A stretch of 64,000 nucleotides of DNA from Ottowia massiliensis (GTDB taxonomy: Bacteria > Pseudomonadota > Gammaproteobacteria > Burkholderiales > Burkholderiaceae_C), in contig NZ_LT964854.1 of the NCBI RefSeq assembly GCF_900240305.1, positions 1,302,001-1,366,000 of the forward strand, written 5' to 3'. The position numbers and the translations under genes were made by a program. This document shows, one piece after another, positions 17,265-24,417 of the stretch (positions are counted from its first letter, which is position 1; each line of letters begins with the position of its first letter). The notes below the pieces were generated by a model. It made no database searches and had not been told where the DNA came from. It saw only the letters and a list, made by a program, of their open reading frames with translations.

Positions 17265-17581
17265 ATCGCCCTCTACGCATGTCTGATCCTGCTCAAGCCG
17301 CCCTTTCACTCCTTCCACCCCTCCACAGTCAGCCTCTGAACAAGCTCCAGGGCCGCCGCACACCGGCCTGCGGCCCACCGCTACGGATGAAAACAGGCCC
17401 GGAGCAAGAAGCGAAGCAACAAAGCATTACATCCCGGCTGCCGCCACAGTCTTGCAAGCGGCCCAATGCGGGGCATCTGCGCAGGCGGCGCATGGCAGAC
17501 ATGCGCGCGGCCGGGCCGCCCGGCCCGGTCTTTTCCCCGCTTTTTCCCAACTGCAAACAAACCCTGAAAGGAAGCCGTCCC

Positions 17582-18379
17582 ATGAACAAAATCCTGGTTG
17601 CCGTGTTTGACACCGAAACCGCCGCCTATGAAGGACTGAGCGCCCTCAAGGAGCTGAACGCCAGCGGCGACATCACCCTCAACGCCACGGCCGTCATCGC
17701 CAAAAGCGCCGACGGCGCGCTCGGCCTGCGCCAGGCCGCCGAACAAGGCCCCGGCAGCACGGCGCTGGGCCTGGTCACCGGATCGCTGATCGGGCTGCTG
17801 GCAGGCCCTCTGGGCTTGGCGCTGGGCGCCACCGCTGGCGGACTGACGGGGCTGCTGCTGGACTTGCGCCGCGCAGGCATGAGCGAGGAATTCGTGCAGG
17901 AAGTCAGTGAAAAACTGGCGCCCGGCAAATCCGCCGTGCTGGCCGACATGGATGAAACCTGGACCGTGCCCGTGGACACCCGCCTGGAGCCGCTGGGCGC
18001 CGTCGTCGTGCGCCACCTGCGCGCCGAAGTGGAAGAAGACCAGCTAAACCGCGAAGCCGCCCAGATCAAAGCCGAGCGCGCGCAGCTCAAGGCCGAACTG
18101 GCCGAAGCCAGCGACGAAGCCAAAACCAAAGTGCAGGCGCATTTGCACGCGCTGGAAAAAAAGGCCCAGGCCCTGCAAGCGCGCGCGCAAGCCGCCCTGG
18201 AAGACATACGCAAGGAAGCCGAACACAAAACCACCGCCATGCAGGCGCAAATCCAGACGGCCAGCGAACGCCAGAAAGCCAAGGTGGAACAACGCCTGAG
18301 CGCAGCCAAAGCCAGCTATGAAGCGCGCACCGCCAAACTGAAGCAGGCTTGGGAAAGCTTCAAACAGGCCCTTTCATGA
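17582..18379 (+). CDS. DUF1269 membrane protein with long coiled coil
   Basis: 265 residues. The N-terminal DUF1269-type half starts MNKILVAVFDTETAAYEGLS and contains a glycine-rich membrane segment TGSLIGLLAGPLGLALGATAGGLTGLLL (about 62-89, shown in part by its GxxxG spacing). From about residue 145 to 262 the protein is almost pure charged heptad sequence (EDQLNREAAQIKAERAQLKA...), a long coiled coil. ATG 17582 is preceded by AAAGGAAG; longer frames upstream are unlikely. Function unknown. Confidence 0.82.
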   Translation: MNKILVAVFDTETAAYEGLSALKELNASGDITLNATAVIAKSADGALGLRQAAEQGPGSTALGLVTGSLIGLLAGPLGLALGATAGGLTGLLLDLRRAGMSEEFVQEVSEKLAPGKSAVLADMDETWTVPVDTRLEPLGAVVVRHLRAEVEEDQLNREAAQIKAERAQLKAELAEASDEAKTKVQAHLHALEKKAQALQARAQAALEDIRKEAEHKTTAMQAQIQTASERQKAKVEQRLSAAKASYEARTAKLKQAWESFKQALS

Positions 18380-18395
18380 GAGCAGGGAAGGTGCT

Positions 18396-18486
18396 AATTC
18401 AGCTCCCATTTCAATAGCGTGATGTCCTAGAGAAACGGGCGCAAACGGCATTTTCTTAACCTCAGAATTTGCTCCTGTTTTTGACA
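18396..18486 (-). repeat. Family A dispersed repeat, copy 6
   Basis: Inverted copy: AATTCAGCTCCC, ATAGCGTGATGTCCTAGAG, GGGCGCAAACGGCATTTTC and AGAATTTGCTCCTGTTTTTG. It follows the DUF1269 stop by about 15 bases. Confidence 0.8.
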
Positions 18487-18491
18487 TTCTC

Positions 18492-18527
18492 AGCCCGGTC
18501 CGCGTCCCGCCGCGCGCCGGGCTTTTT
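18492..18527 (+). terminator. Rho-independent terminator
   Basis: AGCCCGG and CCGGGCT arms separated by 18 bases, followed by TTTTTCTC. It would end transcription from the DUF1269 gene after passing the repeat copy. The 340 bp from here to the toxin start contain no gene I can support. Confidence 0.75.
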
Positions 18528-18872
18528 CTCGCCAGCCAGCCTGCGCCGCCTTGCGGACAGGCCATGAGAAAAGCCGCTTTCCCGCCGCTTTTGTGCGCGG
18601 CCCTGCGCCGCCCAGCAGCTTTGGGGCGGCGGCATCTTTGAGCAGCGGCATCCGGATCAGCCCGTCGAAAAAGCCCGACTGCCCCCCAAGGCGGGCTTGC
18701 TCCCTCGCTATCCATTCAAAAAAAGTACACCGCCTGCCCAAAAATGTGAAACATTTCAGCGCCAAGGCCTCTGTCGCAGCCGAACGCGATTAGCACACGC
18801 ACTCGCACGCATTCATACGCATGCCGTAACGGCCTGCGCTGCTTTCAAACCATCTTTCCGCTGAGGCCCTTC

Positions 18873-21800
18873 ATGAAGGTGGCCTCGCTCCAGCCGCTGC
18901 AACCACTGCCGCCACCGCCGCCGTCACCTGCCGCTCCCAGCGCCGCGCCCGCCCCGGCAGCGCCCCGGCGCGAGCCGCACGGCCATGAGCAGCCGCCTCA
19001 TTCAAGCCCTGAACCTGCGCTCCAGCCTTGCCTTGCCGAGTCTGACGTACCGCTCACACCTGGCGCCACGCTGTCCGGGCTGATCTTCAATCACAAGGCT
19101 CCCGTGCAAGTGCCGCTGGATCTGGAGCCTATTGCCTACAAGCCTTCGCTCCCCATCATCGGCGGCGAGCAGCTGGCGCCCGTTTCGCCCGTCGGCGCTC
19201 CCGGCGCTGCTTCCAATTCGGCGCCCACGGCCAGCCGCGAGGAGATTGCGGCGCTGGAGCTGCTGCTGCGCTCGCCCGAGAGCCAGGCCATCGTGCGCGA
19301 CTTTGGCAGCGCCAGCGCATCCGCGTCCGGCGTGCCCGGCGGCAATGCTGTGGCCGACAGCATCATTCAGCGCTACGGGCCTGATCTGGCCGCGCGGCTG
19401 AACCAGCTGCATCAGGCGCAAAACGCCGTGCGTCAGCAGTATCTGGATGCAATGAATGCCATGCGGCAGGCGCGGCTGCCCACGCAGAGAACGCCTGAGT
19501 GGTATGAGGCGGCAAATGGCAGAAGTCTGCCGGGCTGGCACTTTGTTGAAAACGGCGTCAGGTTCGCTGGCAGCCCCACGGATATTCCGACGGGGTTCAG
19601 GTTTGGCGACACGGGGCACTGGGAGTTTGACCCCATTGACTTCACCCGCCACTGGGCCGCAGGCGATAGCCCGGCGCAGCGCGCCTTTGCCAGCCTGTAT
19701 GGCCCTGATCCGCTGGAGTTCCGCTACGAGCGCCGCGACAGCCTGAGTGCGGGCATGAATGTGCGGCAGCACTACTACCTGGGCGAGCAGCAGCTGGACA
19801 TATCGGACGTGCGCAACCACGGGCGCGGAGAAACTTTCAGCGAGCCATGGCGGCATCTGCGCGATCCGGCCACGGGCCATGAATACATCGTCACCAACAC
19901 CCGCCCTGACAGCCGCCTTGAGCCGCTCGGAGGCGCCATTGATCCGGCGCGCCCGCCCAATCTGTATCACCCCGAAGCGGTGTGGTTCGACCCCGTGCAT
20001 GGCTGGGTGACCGACCCGGGCAACATCAAGGTCAAGCGCGACTGGTTTGACCGCCTTGTGGGCTTTGCCGCCACCTCCTTTTTTGCCGTGGTCAGCGGCG
20101 GCGTGGCCGGGGCGCTGACTTCCAGCCTCATCGGCCAGGCGGCCTTTACCGCAGCGGCCACGGGTCTGATGCAGCAAGGCACGAGCGGCGATGGCTTTAG
20201 CTTTCGCGACGTGCTGCGCGGCGCTGTGGGCGGGGCGCTGACGGCGGGGCTGACGCAAGCGGCCGGACTGGGCGGCGCGGCCAGCGCGGCCAGCGCAGGC
20301 GAGCGGCTGATGCGCATCACCGGGCAGGCCACCATCCAGGGCGCCATTCAGGATGTGCTGGGCGGCAACTTCCGAGACGGCTTTGTGCAAGGCATGCTCT
20401 CGGGCGCGGCAGGCGAAGTGCGCGCGCGCATTGACGCCAGCATTGCCAGCCAGCTGAACCTTTCGGCCAGCCAGCGCAGCATGATGCACCTGCTCTCGCG
20501 CGCCACAGGCAGCGCCTTGCAAGCGCTGGGCAATCCCAATGACCCGGCCGCCGCCTTCGCGCAGGACTTTCTGGGCAGCGTCATGAGCGGCCTGCCTATG
20601 CCGCAGGCGCAAAGCCGCGCGCCTCAGGCGCCGTCACAAGATGCCGCCGCGCAGGGGTCGCGCCAGGGCGCCAATGCACAAGAGCGCCCCGCCGCGCAAG
20701 CCGCGCAGCCGCAGACCAAACCAGCCGCGCAATCTGTCACCGTGGCCGCAGGCGACACGCTGGAGAGCCTGGCGCGGCAGCTCTACGGCAGCCGCTGGAG
20801 GGCGGGCCTGCCGGTGCTGATGGCCGACAACCAAATCACCACCAACGCCTGGGGCAGCCCGCTGATTCGCCCCGGGCAAAGCCTGCAAGCCAGGCCTCTG
20901 GATGGCTTGCGCGCCAGCCAGATCGAGCAACTCTCGCGCCTGGGCGGACAAGTCATAGGCCGCAACGCGCGCGGGCTGAACTTGAGAGAGCAGATCGAGC
21001 GCATCCGCGCGCAAGCGCCTGCTGCGCCTGCAACGCCCATGCGGCCCTCAAAGCCAGCGCTGCCAGAGTGGGCCAGGCCGCAGGATTTGGCTCCGACCGT
21101 GGAAAACGCCAGAAGGCTGGGGCTGCCGGAGACAACTCGGCCTGCAGCAAACCGCAGGCCTTCCGCTGAAAGGCCTGCAAACGAGCCGCCTGCCTTGACT
21201 CGCTATCTGGATCACGCAGGCCGGGCGGTCAATGCTGCTGTCAATGCCATTGCCGAGCCGGTGGCGATGGCCGTTGATCTGGGAATGGCTGGAGTGGGCG
21301 CTGCTTACACGGCAACTACGGGCAAGCCCGCAGACATGCCTTTCATCAGTTTCGCCAGCCAGGATGTCGCAGACGGAGCCACGGCGGCAGATTTGCTCAA
21401 TGGCATGAATCCGGTCTATGGCCTGATGGTCACGGCGCATGAAATTGGGCGCGCCATTAGTTTCAATGACACCGGCGCTCTGGCGGAAATCGGCGGAGGA
21501 ATGGTTGGGAGCATGGTTGGTCCTAATAGAACACCGAGACCCTTTACTCCCACAATGAGAGGAATTACATCTCTTTCTGCACATAACGTACGTTTTTCTC
21601 AAAGCACGATTTCGTATCACAGAATTGATCGCTCTACAAACTTGCCATATACTTATGACGATCTTGTCGATAATATGAGAAATTATGGTTGGAGAGGTGA
21701 TCCAATAGATGTGGTTCATATGCCAGACGGCATTTTGACGAGTGTAGATAATACCCGTTTAGCCGCAGCCAGAGAAGCAGGGATCAATATTCAGGCAAAT

Positions 21801-21983
21801 ATTCATGGTTTTAATGATCCATTACCTGACGAGTTTTACCTGACCAGACGCTTTGGCGATGCGAGAACTTGGGGGGAGGCTGTCCTGTATAGAATCAGAA
21901 GGCAGCGTCCTCCTGTTTTTGAAATTGACAATCCGAATGGTGCAGTCAGACGCCCGGTACTAAATGGAGGAAAGAATGAATAA
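18873..21983 (+). CDS. Polymorphic toxin with LysM domain and ParB-like C-terminal toxin domain
   Basis: 1036 residues. In order: a Pro/Ala-rich N-terminus (1-50, no signal peptide); a middle region of about 380 residues; hydrophobic segments FDRLVGFAATSFFAVVSGGV and GAVGGALTAGLTQAAGLGG (about 390-470), as in the pre-toxin regions of CdiA-like proteins; a LysM domain at about 620-672 (VTVAAGDTLESLARQLYG); then the C-terminal 150 residues. Within these, DVVHMPDGILTSVDNTRL followed by AAAREAGINIQANIH resembles the DNA-binding/nuclease core of ParB-like folds (DG-x-R-x-AA-x-x-x-G), so I infer a ParB-like toxin domain. From about 21510 the GC content drops sharply (one 60-base line at 21601 has 23 G+C), while the rest of the gene is above 60%. 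The immunity gene overlaps its stop. Secretion route is not evident: no haemagglutinin secretion domain, PAAR or RHS repeats are seen. Confidence 0.82.
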   Translation: MKVASLQPLQPLPPPPPSPAAPSAAPAPAAPRREPHGHEQPPHSSPEPALQPCLAESDVPLTPGATLSGLIFNHKAPVQVPLDLEPIAYKPSLPIIGGEQLAPVSPVGAPGAASNSAPTASREEIAALELLLRSPESQAIVRDFGSASASASGVPGGNAVADSIIQRYGPDLAARLNQLHQAQNAVRQQYLDAMNAMRQARLPTQRTPEWYEAANGRSLPGWHFVENGVRFAGSPTDIPTGFRFGDTGHWEFDPIDFTRHWAAGDSPAQRAFASLYGPDPLEFRYERRDSLSAGMNVRQHYYLGEQQLDISDVRNHGRGETFSEPWRHLRDPATGHEYIVTNTRPDSRLEPLGGAIDPARPPNLYHPEAVWFDPVHGWVTDPGNIKVKRDWFDRLVGFAATSFFAVVSGGVAGALTSSLIGQAAFTAAATGLMQQGTSGDGFSFRDVLRGAVGGALTAGLTQAAGLGGAASAASAGERLMRITGQATIQGAIQDVLGGNFRDGFVQGMLSGAAGEVRARIDASIASQLNLSASQRSMMHLLSRATGSALQALGNPNDPAAAFAQDFLGSVMSGLPMPQAQSRAPQAPSQDAAAQGSRQGANAQERPAAQAAQPQTKPAAQSVTVAAGDTLESLARQLYGSRWRAGLPVLMADNQITTNAWGSPLIRPGQSLQARPLDGLRASQIEQLSRLGGQVIGRNARGLNLREQIERIRAQAPAAPATPMRPSKPALPEWARPQDLAPTVENARRLGLPETTRPAANRRPSAERPANEPPALTRYLDHAGRAVNAAVNAIAEPVAMAVDLGMAGVGAAYTATTGKPADMPFISFASQDVADGATAADLLNGMNPVYGLMVTAHEIGRAISFNDTGALAEIGGGMVGSMVGPNRTPRPFTPTMRGITSLSAHNVRFSQSTISYHRIDRSTNLPYTYDDLVDNMRNYGWRGDPIDVVHMPDGILTSVDNTRLAAAREAGINIQANIHGFNDPLPDEFYLTRRFGDARTWGEAVLYRIRRQRPPVFEIDNPNGAVRRPVLNGGKNE

Positions 21984-22374
21984 TTCAATAATAGGCATGG
22001 ATTTTTTTAAAACGGAGACATTGCCGGAATATTTTTCTTTTCCGCCTGATTTCGTTAATTTCATATCATTAAAAAAACCGCCTAATTTATTTCCATGGTG
22101 GCTTATGTGCCATTATCCAGGCACATCGGATGCTTGGCTCAAGCTACTCAGAAGAAGTTATCCGGCGCGGCAATTAATTCCTTTTGCCAAATATGATTAT
22201 ACAGATGACATTGCCTGCTTTGATGCAAGTTTACCTTCTAAAAATCCAAGCGTCTATTATATTCACATGTTTGCCACACCAGGCTGGGAAAATCGTGGAA
22301 ATGTCATTGATTTTAATGCTTGGCTGCAAGCTGCTTTAGAAGATGCACGTCGCGATAAAGAAGACGTGCAATAA
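21976..22374 (+). CDS. Immunity protein, SUKH/SMI1-like
   Basis: 132 residues, AT-rich (one 60-base line at 22021 has 19 G+C), unlike its surroundings. The start ATG at 21976 lies inside the last codons of the toxin gene (8 bp overlap) with GGAGG six bases upstream. The pattern of an early LPEYFSFPPDFVNFISL, the central LIPFAKYDYTDDIACFDAS and the end VIDFNAWLQAALEDA fits SMI1/KNR4 (SUKH) immunity proteins, but this is by eye. It would bind and block the toxin domain encoded just upstream. Shared low GC with the toxin tail suggests both arrived together. Confidence 0.78.
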   Translation: MNNSIIGMDFFKTETLPEYFSFPPDFVNFISLKKPPNLFPWWLMCHYPGTSDAWLKLLRRSYPARQLIPFAKYDYTDDIACFDASLPSKNPSVYYIHMFATPGWENRGNVIDFNAWLQAALEDARRDKEDVQ

Positions 22375-22430
22375 ATAAATATGTATACATATTTGATCTG
22401 GGATCACTCTCATGTGACATATTTTAATAA

Positions 22431-22915
22431 ATATTAGCTTTTAAGGAGTTTGTCGGACCGGAGGATGAGCTGTTCACCAGCCAAATGGAGTGCGCCCACA
22501 TTGCCAGCCGGCTGAACCTTTCGTCCAGCCAGCGCAGCATGATGCGCCTGCTCTCGCGCGCCACAGGCAGCGCCTTGCAAGCGCTGGGCGACCCCAATGA
22601 CCCGGCCACCGCCTTCGCGCAGGACTTTTTGGGCAGCGTCATGAGCGGCCTGCCCATGCCGCAGGCACGCCCTGCCGCCGCACGGGATGCGCGCGAAGCC
22701 ACTCTGGCGCTGCTGGACGAGACCTTCGGCAACACCGCGCGCGATCCGCGCGACACCTTGCTGCTGGCTGCGGGGGCGGACGCTGGCGTCTGGACAGAAT
22801 CGCTCAGCCGCAGCTTTGGCTTTGGCCGCGGCTACGCAGAAGGCCGTGGCATGAGCCTGCTGCAAACGGGCGATGCCGTCGTCAGCCGCATCAACTTTCC
22901 ATTTTGGCCGCCTGA
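22431..22915 (+). pseudogene. Orphan fragment of polymorphic toxin core
   Basis: Positions 22499-22668 are about 95% identical (roughly 9 differences in 170 bases) to 20441-20610 in the toxin gene and encode the same IASxLNLSxSQRSMMxLLS and ATGSALQALG stretch. After this the fragment goes its own way (ETFGNTARDPRDTLLLAAG, SRSFGFGRGYAEGRGMSLLQ) and is not followed by a toxin or a recognisable immunity gene. An open frame runs on into the 3' end of cutA, which is on the other strand. It has no proper start. I read it as a displaced older cassette or duplication scar, the type of remnant known behind CdiA and Rhs loci. Confidence 0.75.
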
Positions 22916-22970
22916 ATTGCGAGCGGGCTTTGTTTGGCGGGATTGCTCCGCCGCCGTTTTGGATTCAGTC

Positions 22971-23333
22971 TCAGATGGGCGCGGGCGCTGCTGGCGGGGT
23001 TGTTTCTTCCTGCACCCATTGGGCGAAAGCGGGCAGGGCCGCCGCCAGAGGCCAGCCTACGATGGCGGGCAGTTCATACGGATGCCACTGTGCCAGCGCC
23101 GTCTGTAGCGCGGGCCAGGCGCGTGCCGTGGTTTTGAATAGCACGCGCCACTCGGCTTCTTGCAGCACCTCGCCTTGCCAGCGGTACACACTTTCGATGG
23201 CGCTGATTTGCACGCATGCCGCAAGCCGTGCCTGCACTGCGGCTTGCGCCAGTTCGCGTGCTTGGGCGGCGCTGCCTACGGTGGTCATGGCCAGCCAGAG
23301 GGCATGGGCGGGTTCTTGCGCGGAGCGGGGCAT
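22971..23333 (-). CDS. cutA: Divalent-cation tolerance protein CutA
   Basis: 120 residues, a small trimeric cytoplasmic protein of ferredoxin-like fold. LAMTTVGSAAQARELAQAAV, RLAACVQISAIESVYRWQGE and EWRVLFKTT, then HPYELPAIVGWPL, are all typical. In E. coli cutA precedes the thiol-disulfide gene dsbD; here a different thioredoxin-fold gene lies upstream, 30 bp away on the same strand. The C-terminal few codons lie against the orphan toxin fragment. The exact role of CutA in metal tolerance is uncertain even in model organisms. Confidence 0.93.
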   Translation of the reverse strand: MPRSAQEPAHALWLAMTTVGSAAQARELAQAAVQARLAACVQISAIESVYRWQGEVLQEAEWRVLFKTTARAWPALQTALAQWHPYELPAIVGWPLAAALPAFAQWVQEETTPPAAPAPI

Positions 23334-23363
23334 GACTGCGATGGTTTCCTGTAAACGCGCAGA

Positions 23364-23888
23364 TCAGCGTTGTGGCGCGGCAGCGTGTGGGCATTGGGCC
23401 AGCAATGCTGGCAGTGTTTGCTGATCCAGCTGTCCTGCGTGGCGGGCGCAAGGCCGCCCGTTCGTCATGAGCACGGTAAATGGCAAGGTGCCACGGGTGT
23501 TGCCCGCCGCGCGCATGAGCGCCGTCAGGCCTTTGCCGCCGCGCGCGACGGGCAAAGTGCTGCCCACGCGCTGCATCGCGCGAGCTGCGGCGGCAGGCGT
23601 GTCTGCCGTGACCAGCAGCACGCGCCAGCCGCTGGGGCCGTCGGCCAGCTGTTGCAGCAGGGGCATTTCGGCCAGACACGGAGCGCAGTCCACGCTCCAG
23701 AAGTTGATGAGCAAAGGCCCCGGTTCCTGGGAGGCGGTGATGAAACGCCCGCCATCCAGCGAGGGCAGCGTGAAGTCCCAGTCATCTGGCAAAGGCTCAA
23801 GCGCTTGCGCGCGGGCGGTCAGAGCCGCGCTTAAAGCCAAGGCCGTGAACAAAAGGCGTATCAGGGCGCGTGTGAAAGGAAAAGGCAT
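23364..23888 (-). CDS. TlpA-like thioredoxin-fold protein, exported
   Basis: 174 residues. A hydrophobic signal segment (LIRLLFTALALSAALTARAQA) precedes a thioredoxin domain with the active site FWSVDCAPCLAEMPLL (CxxC as CAPC) and the cis-Pro region TLPFTVLMTNGRP. It is probably a periplasmic thiol-disulfide reductase. Start at ATG 23888 (MPFPFTRAL); an in-frame ATG at 23903 is possible. It lies just upstream of cutA on the same strand. Confidence 0.82.
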   Translation of the reverse strand: MPFPFTRALIRLLFTALALSAALTARAQALEPLPDDWDFTLPSLDGGRFITASQEPGPLLINFWSVDCAPCLAEMPLLQQLADGPSGWRVLLVTADTPAAAARAMQRVGSTLPVARGGKGLTALMRAAGNTRGTLPFTVLMTNGRPCARHAGQLDQQTLPALLAQCPHAAAPQR

Positions 23889-23904
23889 GCGGAGAAAAAG
23901 CATG

Positions 23905-24247
23905 AACGCAGTCTGTTATGTGGCAAATATGTTTTTGCGAATCGGCGTTGAATGCAGGATTTTCTTTCGCAAATCATACCCATTGAGGCGTATGGCGGCA
24001 CGGCATGCTTTTGCGAGTTTTCAATATTCAGGAATTCCTAAAGCGGGGATTCATTTTCGCGATACGGGTCACTGATACTGTGTGGCTGTGATGCCGGGCA
24101 TATTTGCTCAGACATGCCAATACGGCAATAAAAATATTGGCGTTTATGTTTGCTGTGAAACGACTGGCCGTTTTCGCTGGCAGCGTACATTGAACGGGCT
24201 GTCAGAGGCATCAGCAGCAGACGGTGCAGAGGCGAGATGCTTTCAAT
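23905..24247. other. Gene-free, relatively AT-rich spacer
   Basis: About 340 bp between the TlpA-like gene and a degenerate family A copy. Its base composition is lower in GC than the flanks and small open frames (for example 24082-24288) have no recognisable protein content. It may be decayed accessory DNA; it also must contain the promoter of the TlpA-like gene. Confidence 0.4.
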
Positions 24248-24316
24248 TCAAAGCACTGAAAAGGCATATCGCGCAGTATTGGCGCTGAGGTCTAGCTATT
24301 GAATAAGGAGCGGATT
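24248..24316 (+). repeat. Family A repeat, degenerate copy
   Basis: AAAGGCATATCGCGCAG is followed by GGTCTAGCTATTGAATAAGG and AGCGGATT. The left flank box is lost and CCACTAGGAC is reduced to GAGGTCTAG. Confidence 0.45.
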
Positions 24317-24341
24317 GAGATGCTGAGCTAAGCTTTGCGCC

Positions 24342-24405
24342 GGGCGCAGCTTTCGGGCTGCGCCCTGGAGCCGCCGTTCGCACTTTTTCATGTGAACGGT
24401 GGCTC
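24342..24405 (-). terminator. Tandem hairpins after the TonB receptor gene
   Basis: On the minus strand, 13 bases after the receptor stop, GAGCCACCGTTC pairs with GAACGGCGGCTC around a loop; directly after it GGGCGCAGC pairs with GCTGCGCCC around CCGAAA. Neither has a U-tract, so they may act as 3'-end stabilisers rather than intrinsic terminators. Confidence 0.5.
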
Positions 24406-24417
24406 TGAAAAGCATGG

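Noticed and set aside
22674..23108. Continuation of the orphan toxin frame into cutA as a real gene
   Set aside because: Beyond about 22915 the frame is antisense to the intact cutA and no protein-like sequence is seen.
24082..24288. Small open frame in the gap before the TonB receptor gene
   Set aside because: Runs into a degenerate repeat copy, has no RBS and no family resemblance.
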